A program made the translations under genes and the position numbers. The notes beneath the pieces are model-generated. The model was not told the origin of the DNA and did no database searches. It saw only the letters and a program-made list of their open reading frames with translations. A stretch of 64,000 bases of DNA from Streptococcus cuniculi (lineage in GTDB: Bacteria; Bacillota; Bacilli; Lactobacillales; Streptococcaceae), in contig NZ_SPPD01000002.1 in the NCBI RefSeq assembly GCF_004570575.1, positions 124,001 through 188,000 on the forward strand. Direction: 5' to 3'. This document shows, piece after piece, positions 44,896-53,348 of the stretch (positions are counted from its first letter, which is position 1; each line of letters begins with the position of its first letter).

Positions 44896-45457
44896 TGAGA
44901 ACCAATAATCGTGCAATTTCAACCATTGGAACGCGCTTTTGCATACTAATTGTCCGAATTTGCTTAAAAGCTTCGGGCTCTGATAGATGGTCACGAACCA
45001 TTAGCAGACCTTTAGCTTTTTCAATGACAATCCGATCATCTATTTTTTTAGATAATTTAATCATCTCATTCGACAGTTGCTGCAATTGGCGTCCTTTTTC
45101 AATACAAACTTCTACCATTGGAATCAATGATTTAGCGTCCAATGGTTTGACAAGATAAGCGCTTGCACCATAATGTTTTGCTTTTTGCACATAACTCTCA
45201 TCATCATAGGCGGATAAGAGGATTACTCCGTAGGTCAAGGCATCATCAAGCATTTTTTTTGTAGCTGTTAAACCATCCAATAAAGGCATCTTAATATCCA
45301 TAATCACTAGATCAGAGCGATATTTTTGACAAAGTTCAATCGCTTCAAATCCATCAGACGCCTCTGCGACCACTTCATAATCTGCTTCTTCCAGAATGCG
45401 TCTTATATCTAGTGTTACAATTGGATCATCATCAGCAATGAGTATTCTACCTTTCAT
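44882..45457 (-). CDS. eutV: ANTAR response regulator EutV
   Basis: An RNA-binding antiterminator. The 191-residue protein has a receiver domain (ILIADDDPIV, LVIMDIKMPLLDG with the phosphorylation Asp, YLVKPLD) and a C-terminal ANTAR helical domain (IDDRIVIEKAKGLLMVRDHLSEPEAFKQIRTIS). Phosphorylated dimers bind paired hexaloop hairpins. Three such pairs are visible in this window. It follows eutS. Confidence 0.95.
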   Translation of the reverse strand: MKGRILIADDDPIVTLDIRRILEEADYEVVAEASDGFEAIELCQKYRSDLVIMDIKMPLLDGLTATKKMLDDALTYGVILLSAYDDESYVQKAKHYGASAYLVKPLDAKSLIPMVEVCIEKGRQLQQLSNEMIKLSKKIDDRIVIEKAKGLLMVRDHLSEPEAFKQIRTISMQKRVPMVEIARLLVLNDEI

Positions 45458-45481
45458 ACTTCCCCTTATCAGTTTCTTTTT

Positions 45482-45829
45482 TTATGTTCGTGTGACAACT
45501 GTGCTGGAGAAACCTAATATTTCTTCCAAGCCTTGCAAGACTGCAACGAGGGCTGCTTCAACGGATGAAACATCTCCAGTCATCACAACAGATCCACTAA
45601 AACGATCGACAAAACCAACTTGGACATCTGCTGCCTTGGTTGCAATATCTACGGCAATGATTGCCGCTTCACTCGGTGTAATGGTCAAAATACCAATCGC
45701 ACCTTTATTTTCCACAATCAAGCCAAGCTTTTCAAAAATGACATCATCTGGATTTGCGATGAGATGTGCGAGGGTGACTTGTTTTCCCGGCACATACTCT
45801 TGTATCATTCTTTGTTTTTCTTCTACCAT
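45482..45829 (-). CDS. eutS: microcompartment shell protein EutS
   Basis: A 115-residue BMC-H protein of the permuted EutS/PduU type: [21 protein letters not shown] precedes the BMC core ([43 protein letters not shown]). The hexamers are bent at facet edges. It has its own promoter (45870-45898) shared with eutVW. Confidence 0.93.
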   Translation of the reverse strand: MVEEKQRMIQEYVPGKQVTLAHLIANPDDVIFEKLGLIVENKGAIGILTITPSEAAIIAVDIATKAADVQVGFVDRFSGSVVMTGDVSSVEAALVAVLQGLEEILGFSSTVVTRT

Positions 45830-45869
45830 ATCTACCCTTCTTCACCTACATAGAAGACAAACTCTATGT

Positions 45870-45898
45870 ATTATATACTAAATTTATTCAGATGGCAA
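45870..45898 (-). promoter_or_regulatory. eutS-eutV-eutW promoter
   Basis: On the minus strand TTGCCA (45893-45898), a 17-bp spacer and TATAAT (45870-45875). A 7-bp hairpin (ACATAGA/TCTATGT) lies just downstream, in the leader. It has no ANTAR hexaloop, so the sensor genes are likely made before induction. Confidence 0.7.
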
Positions 45899-45906
45899 CA
45901 TCATTT

Positions 45907-47043
45907 TTAAAAGGCAGTTTCTAAAATTTTCAGCACTTCTAAAATGGTTGGCACTCTTGGATTTGTATCGGTACACTTATCTTTCAGGGCAGCTTGGGCA
46001 ATGTCTTCCTTGTACTGAGCAAAGGTCTCTGAGCTGATACCGTACTCTCGAAGCGAAGTTGGCATTTCCAATTGTTTTTGTAGTTTTTTCACTGCTTCAA
46101 CTAATTGGCGAACACCCAAGGATGGATTGGAAGCACTGTAGCCCAACAATTTTGCAATGTCCTGATACCGAGCAGCTGTTTCTTTAGCAATCGGCTGTTT
46201 GCCTCGGTTCATAACATTGGCATTGTACTGGATAATATGGGGCATGAGAATACTGTTTAGGCGACCATGAGGAATGTGGAATTTAGCACCCGCAGCGTGG
46301 GCAATCCCGTGATTTAAACCAAGTGACGCTGTATTAAAGGCCATTCCAGCCAGTGTGGAGGCCACATGCATCTTCTCTCTTGCTTCTACATCTTGACCAT
46401 TTTTATAGGCTTTTGGCAAATATTCAAAGACGAGTTTGATCGCCTTTTCAGCTAAGGCATCTGAAAAATCAGTGGCATTTGTAGAGACATAAGCCTCAAA
46501 AGCATGAGTTAAAACATCCATTCCTGTATCAGCTGTGATATTGGCTGGTAAGGACAAGACAAGGTCAGCATCCAACACCGCGACATCTGGTAAGATTTCT
46601 CGCGAAACCAAAGGATACTTGGTCCCTTTTTCTGCATCGGTGATGATGGAAAAGTCTGTCACCTCAGAACCAGTACCGCTGGTAGTAGGAATTGCGATTA
46701 AAATCGCTTGAGAGAAGATGCCTTGTTGCTTCCCAAAGTAATACATAGCTTTTGCTGCGTCAATCGCAGAGCCACCACCAACACACAAGACAATACTAAT
46801 CGGACGACCACCTGCTGACTGAATGCCAGCGACAACAGTTTCAATCGGTGGATCAGGTACGATGTCTGTAAAGACAACCACATCATTGCTTTCATCCAAA
46901 TAAGCTAAAATAGCTTCTAGCTGACCAGATGTTTTCAAAAATGGATCGGCTACCACCAAGACATGTTCGTCCTTGTATGTACTCAATTGCTTCAAAGCAC
47001 CCTTGCCTATGCACAATTCAGTTTTATAAAAGATTTTATACAT
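45907..47043 (-). CDS. eutG: alcohol dehydrogenase EutG
   Basis: A 378-residue iron-containing alcohol dehydrogenase that reduces acetaldehyde to ethanol, recycling NADH inside the shell. VVFTDIVPDPPIETVVAGI, LCVGGGSAIDAAKAMYY, PTTSGTGSEVTDFSII and GIAHAAGAKFHIPHG (iron-binding His) are family motifs. It is the first eut gene, with a leader carrying a cre-like site and an ANTAR hairpin pair. It ends 78 bases before the eutS start. Confidence 0.92.
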   Translation of the reverse strand: MYKIFYKTELCIGKGALKQLSTYKDEHVLVVADPFLKTSGQLEAILAYLDESNDVVVFTDIVPDPPIETVVAGIQSAGGRPISIVLCVGGGSAIDAAKAMYYFGKQQGIFSQAILIAIPTTSGTGSEVTDFSIITDAEKGTKYPLVSREILPDVAVLDADLVLSLPANITADTGMDVLTHAFEAYVSTNATDFSDALAEKAIKLVFEYLPKAYKNGQDVEAREKMHVASTLAGMAFNTASLGLNHGIAHAAGAKFHIPHGRLNSILMPHIIQYNANVMNRGKQPIAKETAARYQDIAKLLGYSASNPSLGVRQLVEAVKKLQKQLEMPTSLREYGISSETFAQYKEDIAQAALKDKCTDTNPRVPTILEVLKILETAF

Positions 47044-47135
47044 TTGTTCTCCTTTCTTTCTCTATAAATCTGTGACACGAAAAATGACTACATGAAAAAC
47101 CACTACTCGTCTACACACCTCATAGTCGTCTCACA

Positions 47136-47177
47136 TAGCCACATTGCTTCGTTATAAACAGTACCTCTTTGTACTAT
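47136..47177 (-). promoter_or_regulatory. EutV (ANTAR) hairpin pair in the eutG leader
   Basis: On the mRNA strand P1 is ATAGTAC-[AAAGAG]-GTACTGT (47158-47177, 7 pairs) and P2 is AAGC-[AATGTG]-GCTA (47136-47149, 3 good pairs). Both loops have A1 and G4; P2 shares AAGCAATG with the eutA site. I could not find an obvious terminator between it and eutG. Confidence 0.65.
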
Positions 47178-47183
47178 AATTGA

Positions 47184-47212
47184 ATTATAACACAAAAGCG
47201 CTTTCAAATCAA
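47184..47212 (-). promoter_or_regulatory. eutG promoter with cre-like site in the spacer
   Basis: On the minus strand TTGATT (47207-47212), a 17-bp spacer and TATAAT (47184-47189). TGAAAGCGCTTTTG at 47193-47206, within the spacer, matches 12 of 14 cre positions, with a palindromic GAAAGCGCTTT core. CcpA bound there would block transcription initiation, giving glucose repression of the operon. Confidence 0.65.
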
Positions 47213-47282
47213 TGAAAATGGTCATTTTTATTTCAAAATTTATTTTCTACGGAGTATTTCAAGGAAATTTGATTCATATTGC

Positions 47283-47311
47283 TTGTAAAAGTCTAGGAAA
47301 GGTGTTACAAT
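47283..47311 (+). promoter_or_regulatory. promoter of the EutX-like RNA
   Basis: TTGTAA (47283-47288), a 17-bp spacer and TACAAT (47306-47311), pointing rightward, opposite to eutG. Transcription should begin near 47317. Confidence 0.65.
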
Positions 47312-47317
47312 AAACGT

Positions 47318-47425
47318 GCTAGGAAATTAATTTTAGTACTTTTAGGAGTATGGAAGTTTGGTGAAAATCCAACGCGGTCCCGCCACTGTGATAAGCTTAG
47401 GCTTTAAGTCAGGTCTTTATTCTTA
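47318..47425 (+). promoter_or_regulatory. adenosylcobalamin riboswitch aptamer
   Basis: The conserved GGTGAAAATCC, CGCGGTCCCGCCACTGTG (B12 box core GCCACTG at 47382-47388) and AAGTCAGG (47406-47413) occur in the right order and spacing. The exact ends of the aptamer are not certain. B12 binding should cause early termination and so remove the EutV sink. Confidence 0.88.
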
Positions 47426-47657
47426 AATTTTAGTAGATTTCACGCCTCGATGTAAGGTGATGATGTCATTGTGGAATCAGCATTGATTGCAGCATTTCCA
47501 TTATTGGCTCTACGTTAGTACGCTAATTTTCTAAAGATAGGCTGTGCTTATCTTTCTGCAACGAGGCAGAGCCGATAATCAGGAAAGCTGCTGCTAACCA
47601 ACGATGCTTAGCAATATTCTACAATGCCGTAAAGACGCTTTCTTTTATTGACTATTC

Positions 47658-47687
47658 TCCCACCTCTTATAGAAGGTGGGATTTTTT
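47658..47687 (+). terminator. terminator of the EutX-like RNA
   Basis: TCCCACCT pairs perfectly with AGGTGGGA (8-base loop) and is followed by TTTTTT. Confidence 0.85.
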
Positions 47688-47697
47688 ATTTCTTCAT

Positions 47698-47740
47698 AAA
47701 AAGCAGTAAAATCCTTCCTTCAGGACTCTACTGCTTTTTT
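47698..47740. terminator. terminator of the cobalamin operon (pduO end)
   Basis: AAAAAGCAGTA pairs with TACTGCTTTTT, with an inner TCCT/AGGA pair; A-run and T-run flank it. It ends the minus-strand pduO transcript and can also stop plus-strand transcription past the EutX-like RNA. Confidence 0.85.
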
Positions 47741-47753
47741 GTTTTGAAATTCT

Positions 47754-48353
47754 TTAATCGCGCTTACTTGCCCAACGTTCCACATCTGCTTTGGTGATAT
47801 TGTGAAAGACTTTTACACCGCGTTCATACGCTACGTCAGGGCGATTTTTTCTAAAGTTTAGCACGCGTGCCAAGGCAAAGAAATAATCAGACAGGCGATT
47901 GACAAAGATCAACACTTCATTATTGATTTCTGTCGTCCACATAGTCGCAACAATATGGCGTTCTGCTCGCCGAGCAATGGTACGCGCCACATGGATCATA
48001 GAGGCAATCTCATCGCCACCTGGAAGAATAAAGGTTTCAAGAGCTGGCGGAATATCTGCATAGGTATCAATCCGCTCCTCAATCCATTCAACCAACTGTT
48101 TATCAACCTTGTAAGGATACACTCCCTGTGGTGTTGATAAGTCTGAACCACAGTCAAAGAGATAGTGTTGAAGCTGCAAAAGCTCTTCTTTTAGGGCATC
48201 GGAATCAGTCATTTTGCTAATAGTCAGACCAATCCAGGAATTTAATTCGTCAATGGTTCCATAAGCATTGACACGCTCTGCATCCTTAGCAACACTCTGG
48301 CCACCAACGAGCTTGGTCAAGCCTTTATCGCCTGTTTTTGTATATAATTGCAT
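47754..48353 (-). CDS. pduO: PduO-type corrinoid adenosyltransferase
   Basis: Adds the adenosyl group to cob(I)alamin. It has 199 residues, MQLYTKTGDKGLTKLVGGQ at the N-terminus (ATP-binding), then GTIDELNSWIGL and RTIARRAERHIVA with the conserved Arg, ending FVNRLSDYFFALAR. It lacks the C-terminal extension of long PduO. It is the last gene of the operon. EutT in the eut operon is a second, unrelated adenosyltransferase. Confidence 0.9.
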   Translation of the reverse strand: MQLYTKTGDKGLTKLVGGQSVAKDAERVNAYGTIDELNSWIGLTISKMTDSDALKEELLQLQHYLFDCGSDLSTPQGVYPYKVDKQLVEWIEERIDTYADIPPALETFILPGGDEIASMIHVARTIARRAERHIVATMWTTEINNEVLIFVNRLSDYFFALARVLNFRKNRPDVAYERGVKVFHNITKADVERWASKRD

Positions 48354-48364
48354 GGTTTACCTCC

Positions 48365-49432
48365 TTATTCGGTTCTATTCCGAATATCAATATAATCTTC
48401 TTTGTTTAATTGCCCTTCTGAAAAGGTGGGCATGTGTTCAATGGTGTAGCAGGCATTTTCCATGAGAAAGAAAGCCAAAGGACAACCTGATCCTTCTCCC
48501 AAGCGCATATCCATAGCGAGCATAGGATCCAAGCCCAAGTCTTCGCACACTAATGCATAAGCTGGCTCTGTCGAAAGATGAGACGCAAAACAATAGTCTA
48601 AAACCGCTGGTGCCAAACGCTCAGCAATCAGGAGCCCTGCAATGGAAATCAAGCCATCAATAACGCAAGGTAGGCCATACTCAGCGCAGGCAAGATAGGT
48701 TCCGACCATGCCTAGCAAATCCAAACCACCGAGCTTAATTGCAACATCAAAGGAATCTTTGTAAGGGGCATGCTGATGGAGACATTGTTGGATAATCTGG
48801 GTCTTGTGTGCCTTCATGTCCTGTGTGAGACCAGCTCCGTACCCCGTCACTTGATTGGCTTTTAGCCCCAAAATCGCTGCAATCACTGCCGCAGATGTTG
48901 TGGTATTGCCAATTCCCATTTCCCCAGTTCCAAAAAGGGTATAGCCTTGATGAATAAGTTCAACCGTCTTTCGGTATCCTAGTAAAATAGCTTGCTCGCC
49001 CTCTTCTTTGGTCAAGGCAGGCTCATGCAACATATTGCGCGTGCCATACCGCACCTTCTCTTTTGAAGGCTCTCCCACATCTTTTTTGCAGCCAATATCC
49101 ACCAGACACACATCAGAGCCAACATGTTGGGAAATGGCACAAAGTCCTGTTTTTCCCTTGAGAATATTTTGGGCTACGATAAAGGTCGTTTCTTGTGGAT
49201 TGGCAGAAATGCCTTCTGCCACAATGCCATTATCCGCCACATAGACCATAACTACCTTCTTGGAAAGAGTGATGTTTCCTTCAAACATGGCATACAGTCG
49301 GGCATAGATGGTTTCCATTTTTCCCAAGGCCCCCAAGGGTTTGGCTAGCTGGTCACAAATCGCCTTCCCTTTTGCTATTTTTTCACCATTCAAGGGTTTG
49401 AGCCTTGCAATGATTTGATTTAGCTCTTTCAT
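48365..49432 (-). CDS. cobT: nicotinate-nucleotide-dimethylbenzimidazole phosphoribosyltransferase CobT
   Basis: Activates the lower ligand base to alpha-ribazole phosphate. It has 355 residues with LAKPLGALGKMETIYARL, YVADNGIVAEGIS, GTGEMGIGNTTTSAAVIAA and the catalytic Glu in MRLGEGSGCPLAF. I chose ATG 49432 (MKELNQII), with GAGGG upstream. It lies between pduX and pduO. Confidence 0.94.
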   Translation of the reverse strand: MKELNQIIARLKPLNGEKIAKGKAICDQLAKPLGALGKMETIYARLYAMFEGNITLSKKVVMVYVADNGIVAEGISANPQETTFIVAQNILKGKTGLCAISQHVGSDVCLVDIGCKKDVGEPSKEKVRYGTRNMLHEPALTKEEGEQAILLGYRKTVELIHQGYTLFGTGEMGIGNTTTSAAVIAAILGLKANQVTGYGAGLTQDMKAHKTQIIQQCLHQHAPYKDSFDVAIKLGGLDLLGMVGTYLACAEYGLPCVIDGLISIAGLLIAERLAPAVLDYCFASHLSTEPAYALVCEDLGLDPMLAMDMRLGEGSGCPLAFFLMENACYTIEHMPTFSEGQLNKEDYIDIRNRTE

Positions 49433-49440
49433 ATTTTCCC

Positions 49441-50289
49441 TCATTCTTCTATTTGCCTCACTCCCTCAAAAATAATCGGTGATAAGCGCCTGTCTTGATA
49501 GTAGGAAGCTAGCGGATGACCTGCCAGCTCTTCTTCCAAAGCTTGAGCTAACTCTTTAGCTGGTAATAGAATTCCCAAAACGGTTCCACTGTGAGCGACA
49601 TTGACACCGATTGATCCGTGCTTTTCAGAAATAGCAATAATCTCTTCCAGATACGGCTTGGGCAAGCGCCTGTTATTGAACCGTGCACTTCGTGTTGCGA
49701 CCTGACCTAATTTGACCACATTTTCTTCCTCACACGCTTTTACAAATCGGATAAATAGTTCTTGAGAAGTTTCTAGAGGATAGGTCTTTGTTTCGGTCAT
49801 TCGCGGTAAGCTCAACGTATCCACTGTGTCTCTAGGCTCTAAGATATAGACCCACAAATTAGGTTTCCAGCTGGTCTGAAAGACGACTTCACCCGTCAAA
49901 GGATTGACCACTGTCCAATCTTTAAAGGCCACCGAATCACTGGGTTCAATCGTGCTACAGATTTTTGTCAATGCTTCAGCTGATACTTCTTGATGTTTCA
50001 CCAAGGACAAAAGTTTCAAGGCTACGAGCATATCTGCTGTGCTACTCGAGCAACCTTTTCCAATTGGCAAATCCGTATGGTAGTCAAAGACTAGATGTTC
50101 AACATCTGTAAATCCTCTCATAGCCTTTGTCATCTTCTGACCTAACATACTATGAGACTTCTCATGTTCCGCCAAGCAGAGATAACTTTTTTGCACAATG
50201 CCGTAAGACAGGAGGTATTCTTCACCACCCACCACGCACTGAAAAAGCTCTCCGCATGAACCTGGGCAAGATACACTAAGCTTAGTCAT
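49441..50289 (-). CDS. pduX: L-threonine kinase PduX
   Basis: Makes L-threonine phosphate, the precursor of the aminopropanol linker of B12. It is a GHMP kinase of 282 residues with the ATP motif LPIGKGCSSSTADM and NVAHSGTVLGIL. I chose ATG 50289, which overlaps the cobD stop (ATGACTAA); an ATG at 50301 is possible. CobD acts on its product, and the two genes overlap. Confidence 0.88.
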   Translation of the reverse strand: MTKLSVSCPGSCGELFQCVVGGEEYLLSYGIVQKSYLCLAEHEKSHSMLGQKMTKAMRGFTDVEHLVFDYHTDLPIGKGCSSSTADMLVALKLLSLVKHQEVSAEALTKICSTIEPSDSVAFKDWTVVNPLTGEVVFQTSWKPNLWVYILEPRDTVDTLSLPRMTETKTYPLETSQELFIRFVKACEEENVVKLGQVATRSARFNNRRLPKPYLEEIIAISEKHGSIGVNVAHSGTVLGILLPAKELAQALEEELAGHPLASYYQDRRLSPIIFEGVRQIEE

Positions 50290-51376
50290 ACAAGCGCTCA
50301 TCTTCTAAGACAGTCCTCAAGGCTGCCAGTAATCGTTCATTTTCCTTGCGACTTCGAATGGCTACTCGATAATGCTGACTTGACAACTGGCGGTAATTGC
50401 TACAAGAACGGATGAATATCTTGTACTTACGCAATTCTTCCCGCAGATCCAGCTCCCCTTGATATTCGAAAAAGAGATAATTCACACTTGGTTTTACAGG
50501 AATCAAGCAGGAAAACTGAGATAGTTGATGAAAGAGATACTCTTTTTCTTGTACCAACCACTTTCTTGTTTTGTCTTGATACACCTTGTCTGCTACAATC
50601 ACAGGGACAGCAGTATCAGCTAAGGTGTTGACTGTCCAAGGCGCTCTTTTATCCTGAATCTCAGTCAAACAAGTGGGATGATAACTCAAGGCGTATCCCA
50701 AACGTAGACCTGGAATCGCATAAAATTTTGTCAGAGAACGCACTACAATGCTATTGGTAAATTCTGCCAAATAAGGAATAAAGCTATATGTCTCTTCCTC
50801 GCTTAGAAAGTCCATAAAAGCTTCATCTATGATGAGAATAATTCCTTTTTCTGCCAATGCAGCGGCAACTTTTTTGAGGGTTTGGTTGTCTTGGAGCGTC
50901 CCTGTCGGATTGTTCGGATTGCAAATCAAGACAACATCCCCCCTGGACAAGTCGCAAGCAGCTTCAAGAACATTCTCGCAATCCCAGTGATAATCAGGAG
51001 CTTTTAAGACACACTCTTTGACACGTGCCCCTACCTGAGTAAAGGCTTTTTCGTATTCCATAAAAGTCGGACTGAGCGTCAAAACCTGCTTGGGACGAAA
51101 ATAACGAGCCAATTCGTAGAACAGTTCCACCGCTCCGTTTGACAAGGCAAGATTTTCCAAATCACAGTTATGGTGCTCAGAAAGCGCCAAGCGAGCCTTA
51201 CGATAATAAATATCAGGATAATGAGTGAGCTGCTCCATGGCTGAAACCAAGGTTGATTTCAATTGCTCAGACAAACCAAACGGATTGATATTAGCACTAA
51301 AATCTATACATTCCTCTAATGGATAACCCAACGTTTCTGCCAAAGCAGCTGCATCTCCTCCGTGCTCTACTCTCAT
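50282..51376 (-). CDS. cobD: L-threonine-O-3-phosphate decarboxylase CobD
   Basis: A PLP enzyme that turns threonine phosphate into (R)-1-amino-2-propanol phosphate. It has 364 residues of the class I aminotransferase fold: DFSANINPFG, ALSNGAVELFYELARYF, CNPNNPTGTL and the PLP Lys in VVRSLTKFYAIPGLRLGY. ATG 51376 was preferred over GTG 51379. Confidence 0.92.
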   Translation of the reverse strand: MRVEHGGDAAALAETLGYPLEECIDFSANINPFGLSEQLKSTLVSAMEQLTHYPDIYYRKARLALSEHHNCDLENLALSNGAVELFYELARYFRPKQVLTLSPTFMEYEKAFTQVGARVKECVLKAPDYHWDCENVLEAACDLSRGDVVLICNPNNPTGTLQDNQTLKKVAAALAEKGIILIIDEAFMDFLSEEETYSFIPYLAEFTNSIVVRSLTKFYAIPGLRLGYALSYHPTCLTEIQDKRAPWTVNTLADTAVPVIVADKVYQDKTRKWLVQEKEYLFHQLSQFSCLIPVKPSVNYLFFEYQGELDLREELRKYKIFIRSCSNYRQLSSQHYRVAIRSRKENERLLAALRTVLEDERLYD

Positions 51377-51445
51377 CACTCGTCCATCCTTTCTCTCATT
51401 TTTCTCTAGTATATTATGATTTGCACCGTCTCAAAATAATAATTA

Positions 51446-51880
51446 CTATTCTTCCCGTAAATACTCCTCTAAGGCTGCAATTCCCTTATTTTCAACGGCA
51501 GAAATTTCAAAGATTTGAAGAGCACCAGCCTGCTTTAATTGTTGCCGCGCCCGATCAATCTTGCTGTCATCTTCTGCCATATCAATCTTAGTAATCACTC
51601 CGACAACAGGCTTGGTAAAAAGAGAAGAAAATCCCTGAGGGAAGGTCTGCATTGTATCTACAACAGACACCAACAAACCAATCACATCCGCTTCTGCGGC
51701 AGTCACGGTCAAGGCATTGTAGTACTTACGATGTTGCAAAAATTCTCCCGGCGTATCAATGATGGCATCATAAAATTGAATTGCTTGGGTTTTGTAATAA
51801 TTTAACTCCAAGCCTTTCAAGCGCTGGGTTAGAGTGGTTTTTCCCACCCCGACAGAGCCCACAAACATGATTTTCTTCAT
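51446..51880 (-). CDS. eutP: EutP/PduV family GTPase-like protein
   Basis: A 144-residue P-loop protein: GSVGVGKTTLTQRL (Walker A), DTPGEFLQH (G3) and ITKIDMA (G4). EutP/PduV proteins accompany microcompartment operons; PduV has been linked to cell positioning and EutP to acetate kinase activity. Here it sits in the cobalamin operon, not in the eut operon. It starts 12 bases after the lipoprotein's stop. Confidence 0.88.
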   Translation of the reverse strand: MKKIMFVGSVGVGKTTLTQRLKGLELNYYKTQAIQFYDAIIDTPGEFLQHRKYYNALTVTAAEADVIGLLVSVVDTMQTFPQGFSSLFTKPVVGVITKIDMAEDDSKIDRARQQLKQAGALQIFEISAVENKGIAALEEYLREE

Positions 51881-51891
51881 CTCTTATCCCC

Positions 51892-53202
51892 TTATTCTTT
51901 CATCAATTTTGCATCTTTTTTATCCAATTTAATAGTTTCGCGTTGTGGCAATAACACACCCTTGTTTTCATCGCGACCTTGTAAGAAGTATTTTTCATCT
52001 TCTTTTTCATAAGTATCTATTGCTTCTTTGGCAAGTAAGCCAACACCCTTACTTGGGTCTCTCAATAGATTGAAAATCAAACCGACCTGCAATTCAGGGA
52101 AATCTTTTAGCATTGCATAGTCGCCATTGCTATCTCCTCCAATCATGATGGGTTCTGCCCCATCATAATTGACAGCAATCAAATCTTTAATGGTTTTCGT
52201 TTTTCCTTCGCCTTGTGTTTGTGCATAAGAGGTGTCAAATTTAGATTGGATAACCCCTGCTTCGTCTTTTACAAGACGCATGGCAAAGACATGATCTTTT
52301 GGAATATTGTAGCCATATTTACTATTGGTTGCATACGGTACGATGACATCATAGTAAGAAGCTGAACAGATATACACATCAATACCATTATCCATCATCG
52401 CTTTGTATAGGTTCTGCATTTCTTGTACAGAACGAACACCGAGCTTGAAGGTAACGCTCACCTGACCTGCTTCTCCTTTGAGCGTACTTGGACTTTCCCA
52501 TGTTTCATAGACCAAGTCATCTTTCAAGGCATAATCAATTGATTTTTCAGTCAGTTCCTGCACTTCCTCTGAGGTCATACCTGCATACATATAGGTTACC
52601 CAAGGATAGCTAATGTCTGAACTAAAGGTACCTCCAACTGCTTCATACAAATAACGAAGTTTGGCACTGAAATCTTTGAATTCATCCATTTTCTTGACTT
52701 CATCCAATGACTTGCTTCCTTTCATGCCACTGTACTCATTATAAAGAACTGTGTAGTCAGCCAGTAAGTCCGTCGCAATTTTATTGATATTTACAGCTTG
52801 TCCGTCTTTATTGTTAAATTCTTCTTTAAAGTCGTCTTCTGGCAAGGTTTCTCGAACAGCAGTATCAAATTGCTCAGGCGTCATTTTAAAAGCAAGATTG
52901 GAAATTTGATAGGTAAAAGTCGCTTCACCAATATCATTGATGATTGTCGTATTATCCCAGTCAAACACAGCATACGGTTTTTTATCTTCCTTATAGTCTT
53001 TACTCATCTTCCCATTTTCTTCAATGAGTTTGACCAAACGTGTATGGAGGACATCCTCCCAATTTCCCTTTGCCAAGACCTTGTCATTCATTGTAGTCTC
53101 CATTTTGGTATCAGACATCTTTGTCTCAGTCTCTTTCTTAGCCTGACAAGCTCCTAGCAACAACACAGCTCCACAGAGCAATACAATCGTTTTTTTCCGC
53201 AT
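51892..53202 (-). CDS. HAD-superfamily phosphatase lipoprotein
   Basis: A 436-residue exported lipoprotein: signal peptide and lipobox (LLLGAC, Cys at about 19), then a low-complexity KKETETK spacer, and a HAD phosphatase core with DWDNTTII (nucleophile and acid), CSASYYD (motif II) and GGDSNGDYAML (motif IV). It resembles phosphorylcholine/phosphoserine phosphatases (PF12710-like). I chose ATG 53202, with AAGGAGG upstream. As first gene of an operon with eutP and B12 genes, it may release ethanolamine from phosphoethanolamine outside the cell; this is inference. A long terminator-like hairpin lies in its leader. Confidence 0.75.
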   Translation of the reverse strand: MRKKTIVLLCGAVLLLGACQAKKETETKMSDTKMETTMNDKVLAKGNWEDVLHTRLVKLIEENGKMSKDYKEDKKPYAVFDWDNTTIINDIGEATFTYQISNLAFKMTPEQFDTAVRETLPEDDFKEEFNNKDGQAVNINKIATDLLADYTVLYNEYSGMKGSKSLDEVKKMDEFKDFSAKLRYLYEAVGGTFSSDISYPWVTYMYAGMTSEEVQELTEKSIDYALKDDLVYETWESPSTLKGEAGQVSVTFKLGVRSVQEMQNLYKAMMDNGIDVYICSASYYDVIVPYATNSKYGYNIPKDHVFAMRLVKDEAGVIQSKFDTSYAQTQGEGKTKTIKDLIAVNYDGAEPIMIGGDSNGDYAMLKDFPELQVGLIFNLLRDPSKGVGLLAKEAIDTYEKEDEKYFLQGRDENKGVLLPQRETIKLDKKDAKLMKE

Positions 53203-53242
53203 AGGAAAAACCTCCTTGAATATAAATAAATTAATAAAACAC

Positions 53243-53321
53243 AAAAAATGGCACAGTTATCCTGTTTGAACGTGAAACTTTCGCTTCTTTGCGAACAAAA
53301 CAGGCGCCTTTGCCATTTTTT
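53243..53321 (-). promoter_or_regulatory. structured leader or attenuator upstream of the HAD operon
   Basis: AAAAAATGGC pairs with GCCATTTTTT 79 bases apart, and inside it CCTGTTT pairs with AAACAGG. On the minus strand the structure ends in GCC then a T-run about 40 bases before the RBS of the phosphatase gene. It could be an attenuator with a sensing fold, or the terminator of the flavin-reductase operon reaching past its end. Confidence 0.5.
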
Positions 53322-53348
53322 ATATGAATATTATTTTTAATAGATTAT

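Larger units (their letters stand above)
47317..47687 (+). ncRNA. eutX: EutX/Rli55-like regulatory RNA
   Basis: A roughly 370-base transcript with no convincing ORF. It starts with a cobalamin riboswitch (to about 47425), continues through a large fold (a 12-bp stem, 47500-47511 with 47568-47579, one G-U), then the ANTAR pair P1 GCTAACC-[AACGAT]-GCTTAGC (47593-47612) and P2 TAC-[AATGCC]-GTA (47620-47631), and ends in a terminator. The order riboswitch, EutV sites, terminator is that of the EutX/Rli55 RNAs of Enterococcus and Listeria, which sequester EutV when B12 is absent. It runs opposite to eutG and no downstream plus-strand gene exists for the riboswitch to control. Confidence 0.8.

Noticed and set aside
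47440..47600. A short coding sequence in the EutX-like RNA region
   Set aside because: No ORF with a good RBS was found; the region is dominated by strong RNA pairing.
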